The translations under genes and the position numbers were made by a program. Source: CAIZGX01 sp044239865 (GTDB taxonomy: Bacteria; Bacteroidota; Bacteroidia; Flavobacteriales_D; Sanyastnellaceae). Taken from it: a DNA stretch of 64,000 nucleotides. Under the pieces are notes generated by a model. That model was not told the DNA's origin, made no database searches, and worked only from the letters and a program-made list of their open reading frames with translations. Shown here piece by piece: positions 9,301 to 17,689 of the stretch. The stretch spans positions 62,001-126,000 of the forward strand of contig JBIIAO010000001.1 in NCBI GenBank assembly GCA_044239865.1. Direction: 5' to 3'. Positions within the stretch are counted from its first letter, which is position 1; each line of letters opens with the position of its first letter.

Positions 9301-9412
9301 ACAGAAAAAACTTGATTTAGAAGAATTGGAAAATCCGACGCAAAGGGCTGTGGAAATTCCTATTGATAACACCGATGAGAATATTCAAAACGATGAGTTC
9401 CATGAAGAATAA
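6305..9412 (+). CDS. Large periplasmic tetratricopeptide repeat protein
   Basis: A 1035-residue exported protein with a signal peptide cut after about residue 20 (SATSVFAQ). The rest is a long run of TPR and TPR-like helical pairs, with recurring patterns such as AAYYQGL, YYQLGFCYYRNS and YALANYSLGYTFFKLG. Such solenoids serve as scaffolds for protein complexes in the periplasm or at the outer membrane. ATG at 6305 is preferred over the GTG 6 nt upstream because it directly opens the MRKIALGFVL signal peptide. The final codons overlap the start of the outer membrane barrel gene, so the pair is likely translated together and may form one complex. Confidence 0.9.
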   Translation: MRKIALGFVLLLLSATSVFAQKSYEKVVPERIYREALNLFENEKFVPAKEAFERYLSVTSGNDGYRADAAYYQGLCAMNLFHPDAEYLLTTFVRNHPDSHWCQSVYLELANFKYKSKSYKQSLEWFDKVEEKQLLAEESPSFYYKRGFVKFDQKKFADARVDFAKVKDGESEFAAAATYYYAYLAYTNKDYQVALESFLKLKEDKDFKSVVPYFISQIYYLQKRFDELLAYAPPLINSEENIKNNYPNANEEIAHLIGDAYFTLEKYQEALPYLEKYHMSSTAKPLAQDYYQLGFCYYRNSNFERAIDAYSHCAKEDSPTSQLANYNIGDCYLKLDQKEYARTAFEAASKQTHNLDVQEDALFNYAKLAFELSYNPFHEAISAFEGYLEKYPNSARHDEAYEFLLNVYLKTRNYERALTSLDKMKVKDIRAKTSYQIVAFNRGVELYQAESFSKSEEFFTRSLQYPINTYLLAQAKYWMGEINYRQNKFPKAKEYYQACIAEPAAFNSEYYALANYSLGYTFFKLGVAQKDYDASKPYYANANTAFRKYVDSNEADEVKKGDAYLRIGDCFFVSKSYKQAIESYSKGTPAQKDYILYQKALCEGYEGNNSGKISLLKSLVDSDVNSKFKVDAAFELGTTYLTAGKNAEAKAVFLQLMADEPTSNYTRRILVNLCLIYRNDENDAKVKSTWNTLYNNYGNDIILLDALEIVKPVLIDDVEFQNQITHLAVADVSALEIEEGVFTKASAPAYAGECAKAKGKLESYLTQYPQAVHAAEANFLLADCFKNEGNKESAIVFYENVIALPFSDFTEEALNNAADIRLQQGEYANAIGHLLKIESAAVSKKKVEDAQMALLVAYYSIEEMGLAREYADKVIADASANADNRAKAYLWRGRMKMKEEEFASALSDYAEVAKRGGEGAAEAAFQNAFVEFKSNELSKAEKSIFKIIEKYASFEKWSFEALLLLSDVYVAKPDYYQARKTIDAVISKSKNPEILARAEQKKLDLEELENPTQRAVEIPIDNTDENIQNDEFHEE

Positions 9413-11171
9413 ATTGAAAAAAATAGGAGTGTTAATGGCGTGGGCTTTTGTCTGTGTCCAAGCCAATGCGCAACCCAATACGCAAGTAGACAGTGTGCTT
9501 ATTCAAAGTGCTTCATTCGAGGGAGATTTGAATATTTTCTTGCGCGATGCAAATAAGATTTCCAATCAACCATTCGTTATTGAGACGGAGACGAATGCTT
9601 CGCTAATGAAGTACAACATGCTTCCGACTCGTTTAATTTCGTTTACGCAACCCGCAACCATACTTTCGTCGAGTTTTCCCAATGTTGGAAAATTGAAAAA
9701 GTTACAAAACGGTTGGGTAGACGTTTCATTTGGAAGCTATGTTACACCCAAGGTAGATGCATATTACACTGATGGAAGATCAAAGAAAGGAGACTGGGGA
9801 ATTCGCTACGGTCATCAAAGCGCTCATTCCAATTTCGAAGTGTTGTCAGGCGCCGATCTTCCCACCACATTCAGTGAGAATAATGCAACGTTATGGGGAA
9901 AGCGTTTTTTCAAGAAGACTGTAGTCGATGCTAAAGTCAATTGGAATAGAAATGTCACAAACTGGTACGGAATAGATTCTTCACAGTTGAATTATTTTCC
10001 TGATTTTTCTATGCTGAAACAAACGATGAACGTTTACACCGGAAAATTAGGTATTCAAACGTTCGATAGAGATAGCAACGATTTGAATTGGTGGGGAAAG
10101 GCCGGATATCGCCTTGCTTCTGATGCGTTTAATTCCAACGAACATTTTGTTGATGTAAGCGGCGGAGCAAGCAAGCTCGTGAAGACGGAAGTATTCAGCG
10201 GTGAGTTTGGAATTACTTACAATAAATTCAATTCAACAGGAGTGAATTGGTCTCCGGATTTGGCGAATGAATACGATAAAGGCGATTCATTGAATGCAGC
10301 GCGTTCATTTGATAATGCCATTGTGCGATTCATTCCTACAGCATACACGGTTTACAAAGATCTTCGGGTGAAGATTGGAATGGGATTGTACATGCAATCT
10401 CGCGGTGAGCAGCGTGGGCATTTTTATCCGCAAGCGGAAGTGAGCTACAGCATTCTGGATGGAATGTTTGTGCCTTACGCTGGAATTAAAGGATCATTGG
10501 CGCCAACCACTTATTATGGATTGTACACACAAAATCCATTCGTGGTAATTCAGCCACAATTGCTGAATCAGAATAATAAGTTGCAGTTCTACGGTGGTGT
10601 GAATGGATCTATTTCGCGCCGCGTGAACTACAGTGTGGGCGGTGAATTGAATAAGATTGAAAATTTCGCTTTCTTCTTCAATGATAGCTTATTCTCGAGA
10701 GGAAACATGCAAGGTGTTCTCTACGATGACTTACGTGTTGCAAAAGTAAAAGGTGAGCTTGAGGTGTTAGGTGGAAAGAAATGGAATGCCAAGGTTGGCG
10801 GTTCTTATTCGTACTTCGAAACCAATCAGCAATACGCATGGCAGTTGCCAAATCTTCAGTTTTCCGCTGAGGCATCTTATAATTTGAACTCGAAGTTCAA
10901 ATTTAACTTACAAGGAATCTATTACGGAGAGCGCTGGGCGAAGTCGGTTTTACCTGTTACAGGAAGAGACGCTGCATTGCAATCAGACTTGGCTTATGTT
11001 TATAAAATGAAGGCGTTCGTAGATGTGAATTTGCGCACAACCTATACCTACAATGAGCGCCTTTCGGCTTATTTGCAGTTCAATAATATTTTGGCGCAGC
11101 GATATGCTATTTACAGCGGAATTCCGACTCAACGCTTCTTTGCGGCAATGGGGGCATCTTATTCTTTCTAA
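9402..11171 (+). CDS. Outer membrane beta-barrel protein (TonB-receptor-like, no plug)
   Basis: About 589 residues from ATG 9402. Upstream in-frame starts lie inside the TPR gene, and this one opens the signal peptide MKNKLKKIGVLM...QANAQ. There is no plug domain. The chain alternates aromatic-rich strands and loops across its whole length and ends in a strand with terminal Phe (AAMGASYSF), the signal for barrel insertion. It resembles the barrel part of TonB-dependent receptors, but the N-terminal region lacks both a TonB box and a plug. The 11-nt overlap with the TPR gene indicates a two-gene operon, ended by the terminator at 11205. Confidence 0.85.
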   Translation: MKNKLKKIGVLMAWAFVCVQANAQPNTQVDSVLIQSASFEGDLNIFLRDANKISNQPFVIETETNASLMKYNMLPTRLISFTQPATILSSSFPNVGKLKKLQNGWVDVSFGSYVTPKVDAYYTDGRSKKGDWGIRYGHQSAHSNFEVLSGADLPTTFSENNATLWGKRFFKKTVVDAKVNWNRNVTNWYGIDSSQLNYFPDFSMLKQTMNVYTGKLGIQTFDRDSNDLNWWGKAGYRLASDAFNSNEHFVDVSGGASKLVKTEVFSGEFGITYNKFNSTGVNWSPDLANEYDKGDSLNAARSFDNAIVRFIPTAYTVYKDLRVKIGMGLYMQSRGEQRGHFYPQAEVSYSILDGMFVPYAGIKGSLAPTTYYGLYTQNPFVVIQPQLLNQNNKLQFYGGVNGSISRRVNYSVGGELNKIENFAFFFNDSLFSRGNMQGVLYDDLRVAKVKGELEVLGGKKWNAKVGGSYSYFETNQQYAWQLPNLQFSAEASYNLNSKFKFNLQGIYYGERWAKSVLPVTGRDAALQSDLAYVYKMKAFVDVNLRTTYTYNERLSAYLQFNNILAQRYAIYSGIPTQRFFAAMGASYSF

Positions 11172-11204
11172 AGTAGCAATTTGTTAACGAAATGTTCATA
11201 AAAC

Positions 11205-11230
11205 AACGGGGGCTTCGGCCCCCGTTTTTT
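11205..11230 (+). terminator. Terminator after the TPR/barrel operon
   Basis: ACGGGGGC and GCCCCCGT form an 8-bp stem around a TTCG tetraloop, followed by six T. The T tract also provides the TTTG of the gyrB promoter. Confidence 0.93.
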
Positions 11231-11259
11231 GCTACAGCAATGGGCCTTTCGTAACTTTG
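11228..11259 (+). promoter_or_regulatory. gyrB promoter
   Basis: TTTG at 11228-11231 and TAACTTTG at 11252-11259 are 20 nt apart, a full match to the Bacteroidota consensus. It overlaps the tail of the preceding terminator and leaves a leader of about 70 nt. Confidence 0.75.
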
Positions 11260-11337
11260 GTCACCTTGAAAAAATGGGCTTGCCCCAATCTTCAATCTGA
11301 AATAAAAAAGTTAGATAATTAATAGTCCTACGAGAGA

Positions 11338-13299
11338 ATGAGTGAAGAAATAGAAAATACCCTTACCCCCGGTTATACCGCTGACAACATTCAGTCGTTA
11401 GAAGGAATGGAGCACGTACGTATGCGTCCCGCTATGTACATCGGAGATATTGGAACTCGAGGCCTTCACCACTTGGTGTATGAGGTTGTCGATAACAGTA
11501 TCGATGAAGCGTTAGCTGGACATTGTGATACCATCAATGTATTCATTAATCCAGATAACAGCGTTACGGTTAAAGATAACGGACGTGGTATTCCTGTTGA
11601 CATGCACAAGAAGGAAGGCGTTAGCGCACTTCAAGTGGTAATGACCAAGATTGGTGCGGGTGGAAAGTTTGATAAAGGTTCTTACAAGGTATCTGGTGGT
11701 CTTCACGGTGTTGGTGTGAGCTGCGTGAACGCACTTTCTATCGCGTTGAAGGCAGAGGTTTTTCGTGAAGGTAAAATGTATGTGCAAGAATACAGCTGCG
11801 GAAAGGCATTGTATCCAGTGAAGGAAATAGGCACCACGGAACTTCGCGGAACCACGGTAACTTTCCTTCCAGACAATACTATTTTCGATACAGCGGAATA
11901 CAATTTCGACACATTAGCAAATCGCCTTCGTGAACTTTCATTCCTGAACAAAGGCATTCGTCTTCACTTAACAGATGAGCGTGTTGTAAACGAAGACGGT
12001 TCATTTAAAACCGAAGAGTTTTACAGCGAGGCAGGATTGATTGAAATGGTGAAGTATTTAGATGAGAGTCGTCCGACAATCATTGGAACCATTATTCACA
12101 TGGAGCGCACAGACGGTTCTATTCCGGTAGAAGTGGCCATGACGTATAACGATTCTTACAACGAGAATGTATTCTCGTATGTAAACAACATCAATACCCA
12201 CGAAGGTGGAACACACTTGCAAGGATTTAAGCGCGGATTAACCTCAACGTTGAAAGATTATGCAGACAAAAGTGGCTTGTTGGAAAAGGCGAAGGTGGAA
12301 ATTGTTGGAGACGACTTCCGCGAGGGATTAACGGCAGTTGTATCTGTTAAAGTTCAAGAGCCTCAGTTCGAAGGTCAAACTAAAACTAAATTGGGAAATA
12401 AGGAAGCTGTTGCTCCTGTATCTCAAGTGGTAAGTGAAATGCTTCAAGCCTATTTGGAAGAACATCCAACTGAAGCGAAGGCTATCGTTCAGAAAGTAAT
12501 TCTAGCAGCTCAAGCGCGCATTGCCGCGAAAAAAGCGCGTGAAACTATACAAAGAAAAGGAGTAGGGTTTGGAGGTGGATTGCCAGGTAAATTGTCAGAC
12601 TGCTCTGAAAAAGATCCGAAGAAATCTGAGTTGTTCTTAGTCGAGGGAGATTCGGCGGGTGGAACTGCTAAGCAAGGACGCGACCGTGTGTTCCAGGCCA
12701 TTTTGCCACTTCGTGGAAAAATCTTGAACGTGGAGAAGGCGATGCAGCATCGTATTCTTGAAAACGAAGAGATCAAGAATATGTACACCGCTTTAGGCGT
12801 TTACATAGGAACTGAAGACGACAGCAAAGCATTGAATATTACGAAGCTTCGTTACCATAAGATTGTGATTATGTGTGACGCCGACGTAGACGGATCTCAC
12901 ATTGAGACACTTATTTTAACCTTCTTCTTCCGTCACATGAAAGAGTTGATTGATAATGGAATGATCTACATCGCAACCCCACCGTTGTATCAAGTAAAGA
13001 AAGGAAACAAAGGTGAATACGCATGGACTGAAGAACAACGCGATGCGTTGGTTAAAGAAATGCGAGGAGCCGGTTCTGAAACAAGTGTTAACGTTCAGCG
13101 ATACAAGGGTCTTGGAGAGATGAATGCTGAGCAATTGTGGACGACTACAATGGATCCAACGACAAGAACATTACGTCAAGTTACCATTGACAACGCTGCG
13201 GCGTGTGACCAGATATTTTCGATGCTTATGGGCGACGAGGTTCCACCTCGTAGAGCGTTCATTGAAGCGAATGCGAAATACGCGAAGATCGACGCGTAA
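11338..13299 (+). CDS. gyrB: DNA gyrase subunit B
   Basis: A 653-residue type IIA topoisomerase subunit that supplies the ATPase for negative supercoiling together with GyrA. The N-terminal GHKL ATPase has EVVDNSIDEALAGH, DNGRGIP and GGLHGVGVSCVNAL. The transducer domain includes the QTKTKLGN stretch. The TOPRIM domain carries EGDSAGGTAKQGRDR and DADVDGSHIETL, and the C-terminal part has QRYKGLGEMN and the end of the BRE domain. The length matches GyrB without the proteobacterial insert. Start at MSEEIENTLTPGY. Transcribed alone from its own promoter. Confidence 0.98.
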   Translation: MSEEIENTLTPGYTADNIQSLEGMEHVRMRPAMYIGDIGTRGLHHLVYEVVDNSIDEALAGHCDTINVFINPDNSVTVKDNGRGIPVDMHKKEGVSALQVVMTKIGAGGKFDKGSYKVSGGLHGVGVSCVNALSIALKAEVFREGKMYVQEYSCGKALYPVKEIGTTELRGTTVTFLPDNTIFDTAEYNFDTLANRLRELSFLNKGIRLHLTDERVVNEDGSFKTEEFYSEAGLIEMVKYLDESRPTIIGTIIHMERTDGSIPVEVAMTYNDSYNENVFSYVNNINTHEGGTHLQGFKRGLTSTLKDYADKSGLLEKAKVEIVGDDFREGLTAVVSVKVQEPQFEGQTKTKLGNKEAVAPVSQVVSEMLQAYLEEHPTEAKAIVQKVILAAQARIAAKKARETIQRKGVGFGGGLPGKLSDCSEKDPKKSELFLVEGDSAGGTAKQGRDRVFQAILPLRGKILNVEKAMQHRILENEEIKNMYTALGVYIGTEDDSKALNITKLRYHKIVIMCDADVDGSHIETLILTFFFRHMKELIDNGMIYIATPPLYQVKKGNKGEYAWTEEQRDALVKEMRGAGSETSVNVQRYKGLGEMNAEQLWTTTMDPTTRTLRQVTIDNAAACDQIFSMLMGDEVPPRRAFIEANAKYAKIDA

Positions 13300-13342
13300 C
13301 CACACTCTCTCTGCTTTGCGGCGGAGCAGGGTGACCTGCAAG

Positions 13343-13371
13343 AATAAGGGCCTCCGAAGGAGGCCCTTATT
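13343..13371. terminator. Bidirectional terminator between gyrB and the mazG gene
   Basis: A 13-bp perfect stem (AATAAGGGCCTCC with GGAGGCCCTTATT) around a GAA loop has A/T-rich flanks on both sides and lies between two convergent genes. Confidence 0.85.
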
Positions 13372-13390
13372 TATTTCAACGAAGTTGAAA

Positions 13391-13726
13391 CTATTTCAAT
13401 TTGTCGTTATTCAAATGTCGCGTGCCATCGCGCTCTGTTTTCTTTACCATATTTTTTTCGAAGGCTTCTTGCAAATTGATTCCTGTTTGATTTGCGAGGC
13501 AAATCAGTACAAAAAGAACGTCGGACATTTCATCGCCAAGGTCTTTGGCTTTGTCGCTTTCTTTTTCACTTTGCTCGCCGTAGCGGCGAGCAATGATGCG
13601 AGCGACCTCACCGACTTCTTCGGTTAGCATAGCCATGTTGGTGAGCTCGCTGAAATAGCGAACGCCAACAGTCTTAATCCATTCATCAACTTGCGCTTGA
13701 AGCGCATTCAAATCTTTTTCCATCAA
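13391..13726 (-). CDS. MazG-like nucleotide pyrophosphohydrolase
   Basis: A 111-residue single-domain MazG/dUTPase-fold pyrophosphatase. The metal-binding pattern is visible as LTEEVGEVARIIA followed by DLGDEMSDVLFVLICLAN, which gives the ExxE and ExxD motifs that bind magnesium. Such proteins hydrolyse non-canonical NTPs to NMP and pyrophosphate. The start overlaps the end of the sugar permease gene by 4 nt (ATGA), so the two are cotranscribed and coupled. The exact substrate is unknown. Confidence 0.92.
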   Translation of the reverse strand: MMEKDLNALQAQVDEWIKTVGVRYFSELTNMAMLTEEVGEVARIIARRYGEQSEKESDKAKDLGDEMSDVLFVLICLANQTGINLQEAFEKNMVKKTERDGTRHLNNDKLK

Positions 13727-15144
13727 TGTCCTCCGGCCATTTCACCGATTTGAATGTTCTGCTTCTTTAAAATTCCTTTCACGCGATAAGCGTAGAAGGC
13801 TAGGTATGCAAAACAAGCAACTCCAACGAAGTACGAATACTGAATGCCTAACACAGCGTCATCCGACAAAGCACCTTGTGCTACAGAAACAAAACCACCG
13901 CCCATAATCATCATAATTAAAAGGCTCGATCCTGTGTTCGTTCTACTTCCCAGTCCTGCAATTCCAAGTGTGAAAATACACGGCCACAATGTGCTGCAGA
14001 ACAATCCAACAGACATGAACGCAAATACGCTAATCATTCCAGATGCGAAAATTCCAACCAACAAGGCAGCAATACCCAAAAGTGAATACATGAGCAACTG
14101 CTTAATCGGATTCCCTTCACTTATTTTATCTGCTACAATTAGTACCAACACTAAACCCAAGTACGGATAGAAGTTCGCTACAGGATGCCCCGCAATGGCA
14201 TTCACCATCATGAAAATTCCGAAAGCAGCGAACGGAAGTATGATATTCAATTTGCTTTTCAACGATTGTGAAATATTGAAAGATCCTGCAGCACTTGTCC
14301 AACGTCCAATCATTAAACTCGCCCAGAACAAAGAAACAAACGGAGCAATGGCGCTCTCTTCGGTTCCCAATTTTTGCTTCATGAATTCAGGAAGGTTACT
14401 TGCAGTAGAAACTTCAACACCTACGTACAAAAAGATTGCAAGCATACCCATTGACAATTGTGGGTACTTCAAAATAGAAAGTAAACTTGCATTGTCGTCG
14501 GCAGACTTCACAGTTTCAATTTTATCTGGAACAGAAGAGAACTTAAACATCACTGCTGCTAAAACGAAAGCAGCTCCTAAAATCAAATATGGAATTTGAA
14601 CCGCTTTCAAGTCTAACGTCGTTGGACCAGATCCTATTCCGCCAAAGATTGCGAACGATACAATAACAGGCCCTATCGTTGTTCCAACGTTGTTAATTCC
14701 ACCGGCTAAACTTAAACGTTGATTCCCTGTTGCTGGATCTCCCATTTGAATGGCTAACGGATTCGCAGCAATTTGTTGAAGTGAAAATCCAAGACCAACA
14801 ATGAACAATCCCGAAATAAGCAACTCGAAAGATGCGGTGTTCGATGCTGGAATAAACAACAAGGTTCCGCATGCGGAAATCAAAAGTCCAAGCGCTAATC
14901 CGTTTCTATACCCCAACGAATTTAAAATGTCTCGCTTCATGATTGCCGAAATAGCAAAATACAAAAGTGATCCAACGGTATAAGCTACGTAGAAGGCAAA
15001 TGAAATTAACTGCGACTGCATTTGAGTAAGGTTCAAAGCTTTCTTAAACACAGGAATTAAAATGTCGTTGCTAGCTGCAACGAATCCCCAGAAAAAGAAA
15101 ATCGAAATTAAGGTTGCCAATGCGCCTTTAGGTGCTTTTTGCAT
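13723..15144 (-). CDS. MFS sugar transporter (FucP-like)
   Basis: A 473-residue inner membrane permease with 12 predicted helices of the major facilitator superfamily. The N-terminal segment LISIFFFWGFVAASNDILIP and the downstream QMQSQLISFAFYVAYTVGS pattern fit the fucose/glucose-galactose/N-acetylglucosamine H+ symporter branch (FHS family). The GLGFSLQQIAANPLAIQMG motif in helix 4 supports this. The exact sugar is not predictable. It is first in a two-gene minus-strand operon with the MazG-like gene, an association with no obvious metabolic logic. Confidence 0.92.
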   Translation of the reverse strand: MQKAPKGALATLISIFFFWGFVAASNDILIPVFKKALNLTQMQSQLISFAFYVAYTVGSLLYFAISAIMKRDILNSLGYRNGLALGLLISACGTLLFIPASNTASFELLISGLFIVGLGFSLQQIAANPLAIQMGDPATGNQRLSLAGGINNVGTTIGPVIVSFAIFGGIGSGPTTLDLKAVQIPYLILGAAFVLAAVMFKFSSVPDKIETVKSADDNASLLSILKYPQLSMGMLAIFLYVGVEVSTASNLPEFMKQKLGTEESAIAPFVSLFWASLMIGRWTSAAGSFNISQSLKSKLNIILPFAAFGIFMMVNAIAGHPVANFYPYLGLVLVLIVADKISEGNPIKQLLMYSLLGIAALLVGIFASGMISVFAFMSVGLFCSTLWPCIFTLGIAGLGSRTNTGSSLLIMMIMGGGFVSVAQGALSDDAVLGIQYSYFVGVACFAYLAFYAYRVKGILKKQNIQIGEMAGGH

Positions 15145-15210
15145 GTTGTTTTGGTTTAAGGTTTAGACTGCAATATAATAATGTAATTTGTACAATAAGT
15201 AGAACATTTG

Positions 15211-16695
15211 TTATTTCTTGTTCTTCCGAATAATCTCTTCCCATTTTAGCTGAATACCTTCGGAAGGCAAGGGTGTGTAATTGAAAGAAATTTTCTTTTT
15301 GTAATTGGTCTGAATGGCAAATGGAACGGTTTTAATCTCCAACTCGTTGGAAATTTTATAGTCATTTCCGCCGTACAATGTAGTGAGGTTAGATAACTTC
15401 AAGGGTTGCACGGCTTTCAAGTAATCGGCATAGGTACTATGCATGCCAATGGCTATGATGCGGAAATCATTTTTGTATTTGGCTGAAAGTTGGTTCAATA
15501 AGGCCAAATCTCGCTGAGAAGATTTGTTCGAGCGAAAGAAATAGAGGTACATGTTTCTATCACATTGTTCACTGAAAATCCACTTTTCCCCTTGGTCATC
15601 AACTAGCGTGAAATCACTGATTTCAGTTTGTTCTTTTTTTGAAAGTTCTTTTTCAAGATTTTTTGAAAGTGCCTTGGAAGTTTCGAATTTGGAATCTCCC
15701 ATAACATTCTGATTCAATCTGGAAACAAATGATGCCGACCAGTCACCAGAATAGTACTTATTTCGCAGTGCGGTCAGAAAAATCAATTCTTCAAGTGCTA
15801 AGTTGTAGTGGTTTTCGGAATTGAGCAACTTGATGATTTCTTCGGTATTTGTGCCTTCCTCCAAAAGCAATTCGAATTTCTGTTTTTCATCTCCGCTCAA
15901 ATTCGGCTGCAGGTATGAGTTTGCGAATATTTCCATCCACTCACAAAATGCGGGATTGCTTAAGTCTATTCGCGTTGACATATTCTCGTAAGAATCTGCA
16001 ACAGCAGTTAGCAATTTTAACTGGCTTATTTTACAAAAAAGATAATTCTCAATGAAGGAATTTGTTTTCAAGACGTCTTTCCATTCGCTGTTAATGGTCT
16101 CTTCAAATGTGGTTAATGACTCATAAAATTTCGACTGGGCTTTTACTGTTGAATCTGGCGTTTCACTGAATTTAACTAAGTCTGCTTCAGGATTTTTATT
16201 TCGAATTCTTTTTATTGAAGCCTTGCTGGTATTGCTTTTTAAAAGTAAATATTCATAGGCGTTATTCGAAATGAAATCAGTAATTTGATTGTTAATTAAA
16301 CCTATTAGCGCATTGGTGGCAATATTAGACTCGCACTCAACACGCGATTCCCAAAATTGTACGAAATTATTTTGGGTAAGTGTGGTATCGGGTTGAAGAA
16401 AAGTTAACTTGTATTTTTGTTTCGGGTCAACCCAAATTCGAGTTCTTGCATTACCCGTGCAAATAAGAAGCGACTTCGTTTTCTTTACGGGGATATTAAA
16501 ATTGAAATTACCGTTTTCATCTCCCAGTGTTTCCGCCAGAAGCGAAGGTAGATTTGTAATTCCATCACTCACTTCGAAGGCATAAACCTTCGAGTCTTTG
16601 GCCAAATTAGCGAAGCCGTTTATTTCTGCTTCTTGTGCATAAAGCGTGGGAAGAAGTGAATATGCGAGAAACGATAGAATGGCAATTGCTCTCAT
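15211..16695 (-). CDS. Secreted thioredoxin-fold protein without the CXXC motif
   Basis: A 494-residue exported protein (signal peptide ending near YAQ at residue 21). Its layout is that of Bacteroidota TlpA-like proteins: an N-terminal beta-rich DUF4369-like part, a long helical middle, then a C-terminal thioredoxin-like domain from about residue 365 (DFTLVDDQGEKW...LYFFRSNKSSQRDL...FRIIAIGM). Where active relatives have WCxxC, this protein has SNKSSQR, so disulfide chemistry is lost. The cis-Pro region survives as KTVPFAIQ. It overlaps coaD by 4 nt at the end of a four-gene minus-strand operon. Its function is unknown. Confidence 0.82.
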   Translation of the reverse strand: MRAIAILSFLAYSLLPTLYAQEAEINGFANLAKDSKVYAFEVSDGITNLPSLLAETLGDENGNFNFNIPVKKTKSLLICTGNARTRIWVDPKQKYKLTFLQPDTTLTQNNFVQFWESRVECESNIATNALIGLINNQITDFISNNAYEYLLLKSNTSKASIKRIRNKNPEADLVKFSETPDSTVKAQSKFYESLTTFEETINSEWKDVLKTNSFIENYLFCKISQLKLLTAVADSYENMSTRIDLSNPAFCEWMEIFANSYLQPNLSGDEKQKFELLLEEGTNTEEIIKLLNSENHYNLALEELIFLTALRNKYYSGDWSASFVSRLNQNVMGDSKFETSKALSKNLEKELSKKEQTEISDFTLVDDQGEKWIFSEQCDRNMYLYFFRSNKSSQRDLALLNQLSAKYKNDFRIIAIGMHSTYADYLKAVQPLKLSNLTTLYGGNDYKISNELEIKTVPFAIQTNYKKKISFNYTPLPSEGIQLKWEEIIRKNKK

Positions 16696-17150
16696 AACTG
16701 AATTCCTTTTGGAAGGAACGAAGAAATGTCGCCGTTATTTTTATAGATCTCGCGAATGACAGTGCTTTGAACATGCGATAGCTCGGGAGCAGTCACGAGT
16801 AAGATCGTTTCAATGCCATCTGAAATGCTTTTGTTCATGTTCGCAATGGTGCTCTCGTATTCAAAATCGGTGCTGTTGCGCAATCCACGAAGAATATACT
16901 TTGCTCCAATAGATTTACAGAATTCTACGGTCAATCCTTCATACTTCGCCACACGAATAGTTGCATGCCCGGCAAATGTTTGTTCCACGAATGCCATTCG
17001 TTGCTCCAAGGAAAATAAATAATTCTTTGTCGTGTTCACACCAATGGCCACAACCACTTCATCGAATAACGCTGCTCCACGAAGAACAATGTCTTCATGT
17101 CCGGTTGTAATCGGATCAAACGATCCTGGAAATACTGCTATGCGTTTCAT
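16692..17150 (-). CDS. coaD: Phosphopantetheine adenylyltransferase
   Basis: A 152-residue cytoplasmic nucleotidyltransferase that transfers AMP to 4'-phosphopantetheine, the penultimate step of coenzyme A synthesis. The nucleotide-binding motif FPGSFDPITTGHEDIV carries the TxGH pair, and the C-terminal ELSHVQSTVIREI corresponds to the ISSTxVR element. The length is typical. It overlaps rsmD by 4 nt upstream and the thioredoxin-like gene by 4 nt downstream, so this is a tightly packed operon. The rsmD-coaD order is common in bacteria. Confidence 0.98.
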   Translation of the reverse strand: MKRIAVFPGSFDPITTGHEDIVLRGAALFDEVVVAIGVNTTKNYLFSLEQRMAFVEQTFAGHATIRVAKYEGLTVEFCKSIGAKYILRGLRNSTDFEYESTIANMNKSISDGIETILLVTAPELSHVQSTVIREIYKNNGDISSFLPKGIQL

Positions 17151-17689
17151 TTGTTTTCGATTTTAAAAAATGAAAAATGCACATGTCCGTAACTACGTGC
17201 TTGCCAAAAATACGGACTATCATCAAATTTTATGTCTTTCCCGTGTTCAATTATCAAGAGTTGAAATTGCTCCGTTTTCTTTTCGAAAATTAACGAAGGC
17301 AATTCCTTCAACCAAGGTAAATCGTAGGGCGGATCAGCGAATACAACTTGCGGTAAGTCGGTCTGTCTTCCAAGAAAAGTGCGGACATCCGCTGTGAATA
17401 TATCCATTCCATCGGCTTGAAAGTCACGCTTCACTTGTTGCAAATGTCTTGAATGCTTTGGACTGCTTTCCACCGCAATCACCCGCTTAACCCCGCGGGA
17501 TGCGGCTTCTAAACTTATGGCTCCTGTTCCTGCAAACAAATCCCACATGAGCGAAACTTCGTCCCATTCCACCAAATGCTGCAACACATTGAACAACGCT
17601 TCTTTCGCGAAATCGGTAGTGGGTCTTCCTGTAAACGACTTGTCTACCTTAATGATGCGACCTTTCCATTCGCCGCCAATTATGCGCAT
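17147..17689 (-). CDS. rsmD: 16S rRNA (guanine966-N2)-methyltransferase
   Basis: A 180-residue SAM-dependent methyltransferase acting on 16S rRNA G966 in the assembling 30S subunit. The start MRIIGGEWKGR, the motif DLFAGTGAISLEAASRG (SAM site) and the catalytic FADPPYDLP (DPPY) are all present. Length and motif spacing are normal. Its start overlaps the DUF3822 stop by 10 nt and its stop overlaps coaD by 4 nt. Confidence 0.97.
   Translation of the reverse strand: MRIIGGEWKGRIIKVDKSFTGRPTTDFAKEALFNVLQHLVEWDEVSLMWDLFAGTGAISLEAASRGVKRVIAVESSPKHSRHLQQVKRDFQADGMDIFTADVRTFLGRQTDLPQVVFADPPYDLPWLKELPSLIFEKKTEQFQLLIIEHGKDIKFDDSPYFWQARSYGHVHFSFFKIENK

Noticed and set aside
13124..13627. 167-codon plus-strand frame crossing from gyrB into mazG
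   Set aside because: It overlaps two well-supported genes and a terminator in other frames.
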